From: Symsagittifera roscoffensis
Lineage: Eukaryota; Xenacoelomorpha; Acoela; Convolutidae
DNA length: 64,000 nucleotides
NCBI RefSeq assembly: GCF_963678635.1
Contig: NC_087064.1
Span: 52,718,684-52,782,683, forward strand
Reading direction: 5' to 3'
Of this stretch, positions 20,297-32,653 are shown one piece after another. The notes beneath the pieces were generated by a model. That model was not told the DNA's origin, made no database searches, and saw nothing but the letters and a program-made list of their open reading frames with translations. The position numbers and the translations under genes are program-made. Position 1 is the first letter of the stretch. Each line of letters begins with the position of its first letter.

Positions 20297-21179
20297 AGCT
20301 GTATTTAATCTAAATGATATGGGTTTTTCCACCTCAATTTCGCGTAGTTTGAATAGAAAAAAATTCATTTCACACTGAAAATTGTTGTTCCAGACAAAAT
20401 TATCAAGTTTTTTTTCAACTGATTTTTTTCGAAAGTTTTCTTTTATTTTTAGAGGCTTCTGGCTCAATTTGTAGAGTGCTAGCTTGCAATATTTTTCCAA
20501 TGATTTTCAAACCGCTATTTTTTCCGTGAAGAAATGAGTTAATGCTGAGGTGCTGGAATTCCTTGAAGTTTTTTTTTGTACTATGAAAGCAGCATACGGA
20601 CAACAACATAATAACACCTAGACTTTGGAGGTTTTTGACCTCTTGATTATTGTGAACGACGAAATCGTATCGTAATTTTATCTGGGCAGAGTTTTTGTTA
20701 AATTTATTTACAAAGCAAAGAAAGAAATATACTGAATCTCACGTATTGACGTATTGACATCATACAATAAAAAGCGCTACAGCAAACAGAAAAAATTTGT
20801 TACCTTCTGCACAGAGCGACTAGAAGGAAGCTTAGAGCAAGAATCCGTAAATCATTACAGTAAATTTTTCAAAACAATTAAGAAAAGCGAAACTATTTTT
20901 GGATATTAAATGTTTAAAGAAATGCTATAAGCACCACTTAGTTTCCAGAATCAAGTTTTTGTTTTTCATTCTGGAAAAACTTTTACTGAATTTTCAAAAA
21001 CAGTGTTTTTCACAAAAAAAAACACTTTTTTACTGCTCAGCTAAAAGTTTCTTGTTCCTCTTGTTTTCTGCCTACTCGCGGGATTGACTCTGAACTGGCA
21101 GAGCGTTCATACCGGTTTTGCTCGAGACACTAAATGTTTAGACGATAAATTTTAAAAACTTTGATTGAATCACGACTTA
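20297..21179. repeat. Segment X, copy 1 (about 880 bp direct repeat)
   Basis: This segment follows LTR-like copy a and is repeated almost exactly at 30,174-31,054 after LTR-like copy c. It has no coding capacity beyond short AT-rich frames. It is probably former flanking DNA carried along in a tandem duplication of the element plus its flank. Confidence 0.75.
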
Positions 21180-21190
21180 TCTGGGAATAC

Positions 21191-21354
21191 TTTGAGATGG
21201 TTGAAAAACGTTTTTGATAACATGTTAACCCGAAGATATTTACCTTATTTTTTTCGGATAATATTTATTGTCATATTATCTGTTTAAATTGCCGATAATT
21301 TACAGATGTTCAAGCAGGTTTTTTAGATCTTACAGGATACGAGAGTGCGCCACA
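21191..21354 (+). repeat. LTR-like copy b, 5'-truncated
   Basis: It matches the last 164 bp of copies a and c, ending in the same GAGAGTGCGCCACA. The sequence right after it (TTTTAGTCCGCCGACCC) differs from that after copies a and c and begins the internal part of BEL copy A. It is a plausible primer-binding area, though I cannot assign a tRNA. Confidence 0.6.
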
Positions 21355-22358
21355 TTTTAGTCCGCCGACCCAGACTTAAACCAGGGACCAGAAATATTCG
21401 TGGAAACTATTCCCGGACACCTTCGCGACTATTCCAGGAGAACTCCAATTTGATCGAATTCGGAAAAAATTCTCTTCCTCCATTACCTTTGCGAGCAGAA
21501 GCGAACAGCAGCTGTTGTTTGAGGACAGAAGACCACAGCTCTTTTATATCTGGAGGCTGCACTGGGATCACAGAAACTGCCAACATCTGCACCGAAAGGT
21601 GAGAGAAGAGCAGTAACGGAAAAGTAAATTTCAAAGTCTGAAAATTCGGAAAGCAGATTTCGAAAAAAGAGATTAAGAAAGAAAATAAAAACACTCCGAC
21701 AAGAAGAAACTCAGGCCTTCTTACAGGTATCGCATGCAGGCAGACTGTTATTAAAAGCCTTCTTACAGGTATCGCCAGTAGAAGCTGTGTTTGTATAGAC
21801 CTTCTTACAAGTACCGCCTGTAGATGCTGTGTTTGTAGAGACCTTCTTACAGGTATCGTGTTGGTGATTTTTTCTCGACACCCGAAGTTTTCTGTGGATT
21901 TTGGAATCTACCGGTGAACGCCTCTACAAAACTTGTAAGACTAAAAAACCAAAACTTTATCCATTCGTGCTAGCTTGCTGATTTGATGCTCTAAATTCTG
22001 ATACGAGATTTTTTGATGGCAAAATTGTAACCCCCAATTTTCCTCGATACCAAAACCTGATCAGAAAACTTTCTGTGGGTTTATGAAAAAACTGGCCTCA
22101 TAAACCTTAATTACGTTATCCTAACACCGTGTTTGTAAGCTCAACACCGTATCAAAAAAAAAGACCAGAAAATTTTGAGAAAAAAATTTGAAAATTTTTT
22201 GTTTTTTTTTTTTCAAAAAATTTTAAAGTTTTGCAAATTATTCAGCAAAGCGCCTAGTTTCATAATAAATTAATTTAAACGACCGAGTCGAGTTTTTTGC
22301 CCAAATTTTGGACTTTTTAAGCAAAAAACTTCAAAGTTTGGCAAACGCATCAGGTTTC
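21355..22358 (+). other. Leader of BEL copy A
   Basis: Non-coding in appearance. It holds the 42-bp tandem repeat and then A/T-rich DNA with repeated TTTCGAAAA-type strings. TGTTGGAACTTGAA at 22,359 marks the point from which copies B and C also share sequence. It looks like an LTR start (TGTT...), so a second LTR-like border may be nested here. Confidence 0.4.
21716..21861 (+). repeat. 42-bp tandem repeat, three units and a partial fourth
   Basis: CCTTCTTACAGGTATCGC or close variants start at 21,716, 21,758, 21,800 and 21,842, exactly 42 bp apart. The rest of the unit includes GTAGA.GCTGTGTTTGTA. The array lies in the leader of BEL copy A and is not seen in copies B-F. Confidence 0.85.
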
Positions 22359-22661
22359 TGTTGGAACTTGAACCGTTGGGTGAAAACGTGGAAAAAAAAA
22401 CTTTCGAAAACAAAATTTTCGAAAAAAAACCGAAGTTTTCGAAAAAAAAGTTTCTGAAAAAATGCAGTGTTTTTTCTTGAAACGTGGTGCAGCTAGCTAA
22501 ACTAGTTCAATTGAATAAAAGTAGCCGTAGTCGAGACCCGTAGCGTATTATCAAGCAAATTGTCTTAGCTTTTGCTACAACCTTGTTAGCTCAGGGTGTT
22601 GCGGGAGGTCAGGTCGCGGTTTGCTTGATTCCCTTCCTCTAAAGTTGGTTTAATTCATTTA

Positions 22662-23270
22662 ATGTTCATTCTAGCTGCTAGCTCGCTGCACCAAGCTTTG
22701 AAAATGCTTTCACCCGCTTCGCATAAGCGTCTATCTCAATCGTGCATAGCCATTCCCGGGTTAAGTTTCAACCATAACGCAGTAAACGTCCGTAAAACTT
22801 GTCAGTATCAACTCGATCACTATCTGTTAAACCGAAGCGACATTGTTATTTGGCACGACGCCGTTAGAAACTCTATTAGTTGACACCGTAGTAATAACTT
22901 TAACGCAATAACTCGTAACCAGCTTAAGAAGACTCTTTTAAACTATAAACGTAATATTTATGCAATCGTTTACTGTAAACGTGTAGGCACGGAAGAAATT
23001 TATAGTAAGTTGAAAGAGTCAGGTATACTGGTTATTAACATAGTACAGACGACCTGATATCTAGAAGGAAGCAGAACCTCGCTGAGTTAGGGCAAAAGTA
23101 CTTAGAACTACACCAGGATCCCTCTCTAGAACTGAAAACGTTTACGATCCTTAGACGTTATAGCAACAATTTGAAGTAAATTATTTCAGGAAAAATATTT
23201 TTAAGTCAAGAAAAAGCAAGCGGCAAGCTAATCAAAAGAGAAAAAAATGGTGAGCAGCAACTAGGAGTTA
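22662..23270 (+). pseudogene. ORF0 of BEL copy A (broken)
   Basis: The frame opens with ATG at 22,662 and runs 73 codons to TGA at 22,881. Similarity to ORF0 of the other copies continues beyond that stop: NFNAITRNQLKKTLLNYK, then KLKESGILVINIV. The N-terminal part before DIVIWHDA is open here but frame-broken in copies B-F, so copy A shows where the full frame probably began. Function is unknown. The D-x-V-I-W-H-D-x-x-x-N-(S) pattern vaguely recalls SGNH-type hydrolases, an untested guess. Confidence 0.5.
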
Positions 23271-23418
23271 AGTAAAATGCTTCTCTAAGGTGTGGTTTTG
23301 CTTAATGAATCATAATATATTTTTTTGATTCTTAAGTTAAGGTCTTAATTAAATTATTCCCTTTTTTCTCTCAAACTGAGCAGTTGAGTAGAAGTGAACA
23401 AGTTTATAATTATTCAAA

Positions 23419-26095
23419 ATGACAGAAGAAACTGAGTTAAAATATCGACAATTGATGAATGGTAGAATATCACTAGAAAATGATCTTTCCGTAGTTCACA
23501 GCCGCATAACTGAGAATTTAGAGGGACCAATTAGGAAAACAAAAATAAACTCTTTAATTGAATCTTGCAAGAGTATTCTCGCAAAAGCCTTAGCTAAGAA
23601 TGATGAACTTGTGATATTAGCTAATAAAACGGACAAACCTAGCAAATTATTAACGGAGTTGGCTGCATGGTGGGGTAGGATAGGTAAAGGTAACGATGAA
23701 GTAACTGGTAAGGCTCGCGATCATATGGAATCTAATTGGGCTTCAAAGGTCTGCGTCAGTAAAAACAATCGATCAAAAGTTTCATCAAAGTCCGGGTCGA
23801 GTAAGCAAAGCTCAATGAAATCATTGACCCCCAGTGAGCGCCGCAAAGAAGTGCTCCTAGCGAAGATGAAGCGATAAGAGTTGGAAAAACAACAAAAAGC
23901 AACTTTGAGACTGAAACAACAGGAAGCCATCATCGAAGAGCAACAGCATCTGATTGAGATGGAACGAAAACAACAAATTAAATTTGAAATTGACGGTAAA
24001 GAGCAAGAATATCTTTTACAAATGGAAAAAATTCGGCTTGAAATGGAACGAGTAAGCGAAGAAAATCGTATTAAAGTAGCTGAAGCCAAAATGGTTGAAA
24101 CTGTGTACCTGGAAGAGTCTGAAATAGATCAGCATCTCGAGCTGGCGCCTTCGGTTGATCGTCGTTCTGACAGGGTAAACGATTGGATTGATCATGCATT
24201 AGAAAGGACCCGTGGTAGTTCCGTCTTCTTCGAAGTTTGCAACCTGTATAAATACAAAAGTGGTTCGCATCAACACAGACATGTGTCCACAGCGGGAGCT
24301 TCACCTCGGCCATCGTTGCCGAATCAGACTCTTGATTGTGATCAACAATGATATCCCTATCAACCAACCGTCTCCTTCAGCGATGGCAATGGAATCAAGC
24401 ACGCTGTATCCACTAATCCTGAGCACGAAACGCAGTCATTGCCTATTTCAAATAATGCCGCACTTTGCGAAAACAATACATCGTCATTTTTTAATCCAGC
24501 TGTAACAGCAGCTATCAATACTCCGGTATTGTTACTTCTCTGTACCCCATCCTTCGTCTTCCATTCAACATATCCCCGTCAACAACTTTCATAACGATTC
24601 TCGAGTTATTAGAAACATGCCCGCCATCTCCAATCAATACTCTGGATACACATCCCATGCCAATTTTGTCACAAACACCTGCGAATTTAATCTGCAGAAA
24701 TCAAAACTTGCTATCACATAACGTGTATAGCAACCCTGCGTCAGTGAACAATCCGTTTAGCGGACAGTCTGCTGTTATTAGTCAGCCCAATGTGCCACTA
24801 ATGTCCCAGTGGACACCCGCAGTCATCCAATGTAACACTGGTGTAACAAGTGATGGTAACAGGAACACGTCAGTTGGTGTAATTCATCCATAACGTCTAT
24901 ATCTCAGCATCAGTTCTCGTTCTAAAAAGTAGTGGTACTGTTCACTATGGGTTTTGTAATCACGACGCAGCAGTCAAAAACGCTTAAAATCCTAGCAACA
25001 TATTGCCTTTGTTGCATCCAGCTCTTCAGCCCCAAGCCGTGACACTAAAAGATATGGTCCAAGCATTGTCAGTCTCAAAGATGGATCCTCTTCCGGAAAG
25101 GAAGCTGAGACCCAAAACAATGGCAACCCGCTCCAATGGCACGAATAGTTCGGCCAGTTTTGCAGTACTGTAGACGCAGCCTCTTTGAGCGATGATGTGA
25201 AGTTAACTTTTTAAAAAACCCTATTCACTGGAAAAGCATCAGCCATAGCAGAGTTCGCATACAGTGGAGGAATGTATAAGTTTACTCCAGAAAACTTCAT
25301 AAAGAACATTTGGCTTGCCACAAAACGTTATTACGGCTCACTTTGGTAAGTTGTCCAGTATTCCGCAAGTCAGAGTACATCACTCTGAGAACATCATCAG
25401 CTTCTCGATGACCATTTCCAGTCTGATAGGTCTCTTGACTATGAAGAAGATTTAAAAAGCATCTCTTTATTAAATCAAGCTCATTCGAAGATACCACTGA
25501 TCATGAGACAATTGTTGTCGCTTTATGTCGTGAAACTTAATTGGTCATCCCCAAACCTAACTGACTTTAACAACTGGTAAAAGGATAAACCAGAGGCTCA
25601 CGAGCTAATGAAGAAATTGCCTGGAAAGCCAAGGTCGAAGATCCATCGAAAATTAAAGCTGCAACGAGAGTTTCTGCCGCGACAATCACAGTTGAGAAAA
25701 AGTTTGAGCATCTATCTTGTATCCTCTGCAAGAGCAAGCATGCTTTGTGGGAGTGCTCTTTGTTTCAAGAAAAAACACCAACACAACGAGCGAAACTCTC
25801 TGCGGATAATAAATTGTGCTTCTTCTGCTTACAAGGGAACCAAGCATTTCGGCAGTGTCCTCGAGCAGAGAATTGTATCAAACCAGGATGCACTAGCACC
25901 CAAAAGGTAGTTCTCTATGGTGCTGAACGTGTTTATTCCAGACGAAACCCGCCAAAACGGACAGCCACATCCACACAAACCTCAACACTGATCAAACAAA
26001 AACTAAAGCATGCCCGGATAATGCGAACACAAACGCTGATAAAAAATCATTCAGCAAGAATATACCAAACGCAAGTTTGAATCATGCAGACCTTA
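23419..26095 (+). pseudogene. gag region of BEL copy A
   Basis: MTEETELKYRQLMNGRISLE starts the frame at 23,419. The first 152 codons end at an in-frame TAA (23,875), after which the same frame continues with a Glu/Gln/Lys-rich coiled-coil segment to 24,351. After frameshifts come a Pro/Asn/Ser-rich stretch (24,657-24,893), a TLKDMVQALSVSKMDPLPE segment near 25,040, and a cysteine-rich knuckle region (about 25,710-25,890: CILCKSKH, CFFCLQ, CPRAENC). This order is typical of BEL gag: binding domain, coiled coil, knuckles. The protein forms the particle and binds RNA. Confidence 0.65.
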
Positions 26096-26117
26096 ATCCC
26101 GCTCCGTTGAATGTAAG

Positions 26118-26393
26118 TTGCGCAACCTTGAACGACCATTCATCAATCATAACATTGAAAGGGTTACTGCTCATAATCAATTTCCAAGTTTCCACCAATT
26201 TCCAGGATTTCCCGGTACTGATTGTTTAGTCTTGTGTGAATCAGAATCTAGTCCTTCCTGGATATCAGCTAATTTAGTCAAATATCTACATCTTTTTGGT
26301 AGAGATTTGGATCTCACAGTAAATGGATATAACACACTGACTGTTGTTAAAGCCAAAAAAAATTTGATGAAGGTATCTTCTAAATTCGATTGA
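26118..26393 (+). pseudogene. Protease-like region of BEL copy A
   Basis: The frame contains CESESSPSWISANLVKYL followed by LDLTVNGYNTLTVV, matching the layout of BEL retropepsin: catalytic D-S/T-G-S, then hydrophobic strand pairs. The catalytic motif reads ESES rather than D-S-G-S, so the enzyme would be inactive. Confidence 0.45.
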
Positions 26394-26917
26394 CTCGAAT
26401 ACAGATTCGAATTAATCGCATTTTTCAAGGAAGAAAGTAAAGTCGGTACCGATACCGATACATCCCTGCCTTACAGAGCAAGTATCCGTACTTTGCTCCG
26501 ATCAAAAAAAAATGTATATAGCTAAGCCAATGCAGACTGAGTAATAGGTCTTGACACCTTTCATGCTACTCGGCCCGAGAAAAAAATTAAGAGTGAGGCC
26601 GGTCCAAACACTTTGCCCGTCGCTGTCCGCCTTATAATAGGCCAGGTCTTGAGCAGCCGAATGCCGACATCTACCTGTTTACTTTCCTTTTTGTTCAAGT
26701 GCAATACAGACGATACCGAACTAGCTGGTCAAATAGAACGCTGGTATGAGTCATGCGCGGGCTATAAACAGGTCGACACCCATTCCGTCGAGGACAGGAG
26801 GGTGACTAAAAAACTTGATTCACCTACCGTCCAAGATGAATAAAGATACTCTTTAGATATGCTCTGGGCACAAGAAACTTAGCATACAACCATTAATCGT
26901 CCTTAGTTCAGTTAAAG

Positions 26918-29885
26918 TTGTTGAAAAAACGTCTAGCTAATGATCCTCACTTAAGGAATCAATACCCAAAAACTATCGAAGAATATTTGAGCAAAGGATA
27001 CCTGATTGACATTCCTCCCCATAATTTTTCAAACCGCTGCATACGCGAGTGGTATCTTCCTCACCATCAAGTGGTGAACCCAAACAAACCTGGTATAGTG
27101 AGGCGTGTCCTTAACGGAACGTCCAAATTCCACGGTACGTCATCGAACCAATCGTTGCTAGTAGGACCCGACCTACTGCAAAACCTTGTGTTCGTTGTCC
27201 TCCGTTTTCGTCAACATCATTTTGCCGTTTCGGCTGACATTGAAGGGATGTTTTTACAAGTCGGCGTCCTTCCAGAAGACCAACCTTTTCTTCGTTTTCT
27301 CTGGCGGGATAACCCCACAGCCGACGTGGTTGTACCCCAGTACACCAGACATATCTTTGGAGCGAGAGATTTGCCGACGTTTGCAAATTATGCATAGCAA
27401 CGGACTGCAATAGATAATCAGGCGATGTTCCCTGACGCAAAGTCCGCAGTTCTGAAGAAATTTTATTTGGACGAATATCTAGACTCCTTTGAGGACCCTG
27501 ATGTTGCTTTTAAATTGAGTCAAGAGTTGATTACTCTGTTAGCTCTAGGTGGTTTTAAATAAAAGAAATTCATAAAAAACGTAACTAAAATTAATAAAGA
27601 GCTAAGCCCGCCCCAAAGCGCGCCGCAACAGGAAATTTAAAATATTGTAACTTGTGGGGATAATTCCTCCCATGTTCGTGGTCTGAAGTTGGACCATATC
27701 GACAACACTTTGGTCGTAAGCCGTGGTGTCAACCTTGAACTTAAAAATTCTATAACACAGCGAACAGTGTTAAGTTTCGTATCTTCCGTTTTCGACCCCA
27801 TGGGTTTCGTAGCGCCCTATACCGTAAGAGCGCGATTTTTGTTGAAAGAAATCTGGCGCATTCATGGCGAACAATAGGATGATGAGCTACCCGTTAATAT
27901 CAAGACAAAATTTTTTGCCTGGCACTCTGGTTTGTAATTTCTAGGAAAATTGAGTATAAAGCGCAGCTAGTTCACCGCACCAGTTGATTGTGTTCAATTA
28001 CACACGTTTGATGACAGCTCAAAAGAAGTTTTTTGTGCTGTAGCTTTTCTTCGCGCCCGTGTGAAAACTTCACTCGAAACACAAGTTGCCTTCGTCTTTG
28101 GAAAAGCAAGAGTCGCACCCATGAAAGCGCTTTCCATCCCGAAGCTTGAACTGTAGGCCGCGTTACTCGCTACCCACTTGAAGGAAGATATCCTCAAAGT
28201 TTTAACCATTCCTGTGTCAAACACGTTCATGTGGATTGACAGCACCACTGTGCTCCAGTGTTTAAAATCAGGTAGTAAGAAACCCACTTTCGTGGCAAAC
28301 CGGATTGGAGAGATTCTGGAAAGTACGACCGTAGACCAGCGGTTTCACGTCTTAAGTGGAGACAACCCTGCTGATACGGGAACCAGAGAAATCTCAACGG
28401 AGTCCTTAAAGACAAGCAGCTGGGTGAACGGGCCAAGTCTGCTGAAAAGTGGCGAGTGGCCTTTCAAGCCGAGCATGGAAGTAGTTAGAAAAATCCGCCT
28501 GGCTGGTCCTGCTTGTGACTTAAATGAAGGCTTAGAGCAGGCCTCTAATTTTTCAAATGTTGCACAAAATAAAAACAACCCATTTTATTTGCATGGGAAG
28601 AATTCAGCTCGTTTCGTTAACTCCAGCGAGTGGTTGCCTTCATGCTCAGGCTGAGTCCGAACCACCGGCACTACCGCACTAAAGTCAAGGAAATAACCGA
28701 TCCGGTTCAATCAGAAACCGCCAAACAACGACTTTTGTTGATTTCCAAAAAGGAATCTTTTGAAGCGGAATATTTACTCCTGTCCTGCAACGAAACCGTC
28801 AAAAAGTCTAGTCGTATCGCACAATATGCACCGTTTATGGGTCCTGCATTCCTCATTCGTTCAACATGGCGAATTCGCCACCTATTTGAAACTGAATTTG
28901 ACACAAAACACCCAATAATCCTTGATGGAAGACATACTCTGGTGAAATTGTTCGTAAGTGATATTCATTATCGCTATCAACACCAGTTCTTAGACTATCT
29001 GCGAGATGTAATTCACTTAGAGTTTGCAATCTTGAACCTTCGCTCTTAATTAAAGTCCATTGAAGTCGACTGCCTTATATGTAGGAAGCACAAAGCCAAA
29101 ACTGTCACACCTATGATGGCAAAGCTTCCAGTTGAAAGGCTTGGTTACCGCCAGCCTCCCTCTACAAACTGTGGTGTTGATTATTTTGGACCTTTTTACG
29201 TCTCAATCAGGAGGAGTTCTGAAAAATGTTCGTGCTTCCTTTTTACTTGAATGACCACAAGAGCTGTACATATTGAGATTGTTTCATCCATGGACTCAAG
29301 TTCGTCTGTAATGTGAATCGAAATATTCATTACCCGTCGCGGCACTCCATCAGTCATTTGGTCCGATAACGGCACCAATTTTGTGGGAGCCGAGAAAATA
29401 CACTTGAATTGTATTCAGTCGTGGAACGGCCAAGCACCCCCAGAGCTGGCGAAAAAGAGTATTAAGTGCAAATTTAACCCCCCGGCAGCCCCGCATCACG
29501 GTGGTTCTTGGGAACGTCTCATTCGGTGTTATAAAAGGGTTTTCTACGCAATAATAGGAAGTAGAAAGCTCACTCCCGAAGTCCATAAACAATTTTCTGC
29601 AATTTGGAGTCGTTGGCTGAGGGATTATGTGTTAGCGCTGAATAAACGCAGTAAGTGGCACTTTGATAGTGACGTTATTTAAAAAACAGGGGATTTAGTG
29701 TGGATTGTTGACGAACGCAGCCCAAGGGGACACTACCCTCTGGCTCGTACAAAAACCCTTAATTACGGAAAAGACAACATAGCATGATCCGCCGTAGTCA
29801 CCACCCGCTCCGGGGAGCTAACTCGACCGGCCAAAAAACTAGCACCTGTTTTCGCTCCTCTGAGCGCGGAAGATGTTCGCGCTTA
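26918..29885 (+). pseudogene. RT, RNase H and integrase of BEL copy A (broken pol)
   Basis: RT: REWYLPHHQVVNPNKPG and ADIEGMFLQVGV at 26,918-27,397 are Pao-type palm motifs. The catalytic box near 27,464 reads YLDEYLDS, with the second Asp of Y-x-D-D changed to Glu. FDPMGFVAPYTVRARFLLK (27,795-27,850) follows. RNase H: GKARVAPM...IPKLEL, DSTTVLQCLKSG and GDNPADTGTRE (28,100-28,390). Integrase: H2C2-like CLICRKHKAK near 29,070, VDYFGP near 29,178, WSDNGTNFVGAEK near 29,362 and HHGGSWERLIR near 29,500, covering the D, D and E positions. The tail (SPRGHYPLAR..., then RSGELTRPAKKLAP) is the usual end of BEL pol and stops at 29,885. Several stops and frameshifts lie between the blocks. Confidence 0.75.
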
Positions 29886-29891
29886 AGTTAA

Positions 29892-30173
29892 TGACGTCAT
29901 TATAGCGCGAAAGTGAAAAAGCTAAAATTAGTTTTTCTTAGACATAAAACCTTGAAACTACTGGTTTGTCCGATTAAGGTCAGTTTGCCATCAAAAATGT
30001 TTACAGATTTTTGAGATGGTTGAAAAACGTTTTTGATAACATGTTAACCGGAAGATGTTTACCTTATTATTTTCGGATGACATTTTTTGTCATATTATCT
30101 GTTTAAATTGCCGATAATTTACAGATGTTGGAGCAGGTTTTTTAGATCTTACAGGATACGAGAGTGCGCCACA
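29892..30173 (+). repeat. LTR-like copy c, 282 bp
   Basis: It begins with TGACGTCATT only six bases after the pol stop and ends GAGAGTGCGCCACA. It is near-identical to copy a. Its position right after pol makes it the 3' LTR of BEL copy A. No clear polypurine tract precedes it, which is a weak point. Confidence 0.6.
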
Positions 30174-31054
30174 AGCTGTATTTAATCTAAATGATATGGG
30201 TTTTTCCACCTCAATTTCGCGTAGTTTGAATAGAAAAAAATTCATTTCACACTGAAAATTGTTGTTCCAGACAAAATTATCAAGTCTTTTTCAACTGATT
30301 TTTTTTCGAAAGTTTTCTTTTATTTTTAGAGGCTTCTGGCTCAATTTGTAGAGTGCTAGCTTGCAATATTTTTCCAATGATTTGCAAACCGCTATTGTTT
30401 CCGTGAAGAAATGAGTTAATGCTGAGGTGCTGGAATTCCTTGAAGTTTTTTTTTTGTACTATGAAAGCAGCATACGGACAACAACATAATAACACCTAGA
30501 CTTTGGAGGTTATTGACCTCTTGATTATTGTGAACGACGAAATCGTATCGTAATTTTATCTGGGCAGAGTTTTTGTTAAATTTATTTACAAAGCAAAGAA
30601 AGAAATATACTGAATCTCACGTATTGACGTATTGACATCATACAATAAAAAGCGCTACAGCAAACAGAAAAAATTTGTTACCTTCTGCACAGAGCGACTA
30701 GAAGGAAGCTTAGAGCAAGAATCCATAAATCATTACAGTAAATTTTTCAAAATAATTAAGAAAAGCGAAACTATTTTTGGATATTAAATGTTTAAAGAAA
30801 TGCTATAAGCACCACTTAGTTTCCAGAATCAAGTTTTTGTTTTTCATTCTGGAAAAACTTTTACTGAATTTTCAAAAACAGGGTTTTTCACAAAAAAAAA
30901 CACTTTTTTACTGCTCAGCTAAAAGTTTCTTGTTCCTCGCTTTCTGCCTACTCGCGGGATTGACTCTGAACTGGCAGAGCGTTCATACCGGTTTTGCTCG
31001 AGACACTAAATGTTTAGACGATAAATTTTAAAACTTTGATTGAATCACGACTTA
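30174..31054. repeat. Segment X, copy 2
   Basis: This is a near-identical repeat of 20,297-21,179, again directly after an LTR-like copy. The match stops at CACGACTTA. Differences are single substitutions and homopolymer length changes. Confidence 0.75.
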
Positions 31055-32645
31055 AAGGCATTTTATATTATTTATCACTCAAAACCATCTGCCATTTATT
31101 TTGACCTAAATTATTTGCTTACTCATTGGCGAGGTTTAGAAAGAAAAACTGTTCAGACCACTTTTGCCATCACTCAGAAATTTTTCTCGGAATTTTTCTA
31201 ATGCACTCAATCTATGGTAGAATGGTTTTATTAAGCGTTTTTTCCATACAACTATAAATGTATGGAAACTCAAGCTCGAAGTAGTTTTTTTTAACAAACA
31301 ATTAATTGACCAAAATATTAGTTTGTGATGAAATTTTGTGCAGTAAAATAAATATAAATACATTGACGTTTTATGGTTGCTCAAAAATTGCACTTATAAG
31401 TGTCGAGTGAAAAGCTGACCTGAAAATTGTTCCAAAGTTGCAGGAAATTAATTCGAACTTCTTTATATTTCATAGACCAAAGTTGTACCAATACAATGTA
31501 AAACTAGCTTGTAATGTACGAAGAGGTGAATTTCAAAAAAATTTGTGATGTAAAAGACTGCAGTGTTTAATTTTCGGTTTTATTGATACGATTCGTGTTG
31601 CCTGATTTTTACCTGGTTTGATCTTTTTGAAGAACCATCATTTTCTTTTACTTTTTTGTCAAGTCATTGGCGTTTGAAGGAAGTTTGCTTTTCAGCTTTC
31701 GTGTAGAATTTATAAAAATAAAACTAAACAAATTTTAAAAAATCTTAGTGTCTTTTTAAACCAGTCGTAATTTCCAACCTTATTTTCATGAGCTGTTTTT
31801 CAAGTTAGAATTTTTTACTGAAAAAAAAACGTTTTCAAAAATGGGTTTCAATTTGTATATTTAAGTATTTTTGGGGAAAATCAATAACAAACAAGTTTTG
31901 ATTTGAAATTTTAAAACGCTAGAAAATTTTTACGTCAACAGCAAGGCTTTTGTTGCTTGTCTTTACTAGAAACTTCAACCCAAAGAAATAAACTAAAACT
32001 GTAACTAAACTGGCTTAAAATAAAAAAGAGGGTAAAGATTCCAGTTCAATTAAAATGTGTGCTATTTATAACTAAGACACAATAACACTGATGCTCACTC
32101 ACTCCGAAGGAGGTCACTTGCGATAGACAAGGTCATATGAGACTGGTTAATTAAAACAGGATGTGTGAAATAAGAACAATCACAACACTTCCCCTAACTG
32201 GAAAAAGTTTAAACTGAGTACATACAAAATGGGTGAACCTAATCGCCCTCTCCGAACGAGAAAAGAAAATAAATAAAATCACAACTAACTAAAAAGCACG
32301 AAGGTAGTTTATGAAGTGTAATTGCAAAGGGTAAACTTTGGAACTTTCAATGAATGAAATTGCACATTATGCCAACAACTTTGAGGAATGCAGTTTGGTT
32401 TATCCGGTGGATTTAGTAGGATGAATCTGAAATCCAAGGTGAGGCGCCTAGACTAAGGATTATTCATCAGTATTAGATTCCAAACGCCAGTTCTTTACAT
32501 ACTGTTAGCGATGATTTGAAATTGAAGGCATGAAAATGGTTTAAGCAAAATAATCCCACGGATAATCTAATTTTCTAAATAAAGTACAATTGTATTAGAA
32601 AAAAATTAACTGCTCCAATAGTCAATGGCATAGGATGAACTTTCA
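31055..32645. other. AT-rich stretch, no feature
   Basis: I see no gene, only short frames with AT-biased composition. From about 32,100 the sequence is less AT-rich, which may mark the start of another decayed repeat. Confidence 0.4.
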
Positions 32646-32653
32646 GGTTTGGT

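Larger units (their letters stand above)
21191..30173 (+). mobile_element. BEL/Pao LTR retrotransposon, copy A (degenerate)
   Basis: Between LTR-like copies b and c lie, in order on the plus strand: leader with a 42-bp tandem repeat, ORF0, gag with zinc knuckle, protease-like region, RT, RNase H, integrase and the typical BEL C-terminal tail ending at TAA 29,883-29,885. Gag-pol was one polyprotein and is now broken by many stops and frameshifts. It is the most complete copy in the window and the only one with a recognisable 3' end. It lacks several of the stops shared by copies B-F, so it is a separate lineage of the family. Confidence 0.8.

Noticed and set aside
20899-21087. Lys/Phe-rich open frame, repeated near 30,777
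   Set aside because: It is repeated only because segment X is duplicated. Composition is AT-driven, and its end differs between copies.
20017-21179. Whole 1.17-kb direct repeat taken as the BEL LTR
   Set aside because: The truncated copy b ends at CGCCACA directly before internal sequence, which places the LTR end there. The extra 880 bp fit better as duplicated flank. Not fully excluded.
22585-22640. TTAGCTCAGGG...GGTTTGCTTGATTCCC as a tRNA-like sequence
   Set aside because: Arms do not pair into a cloverleaf, and the other copies diverge at the tRNA-like positions.
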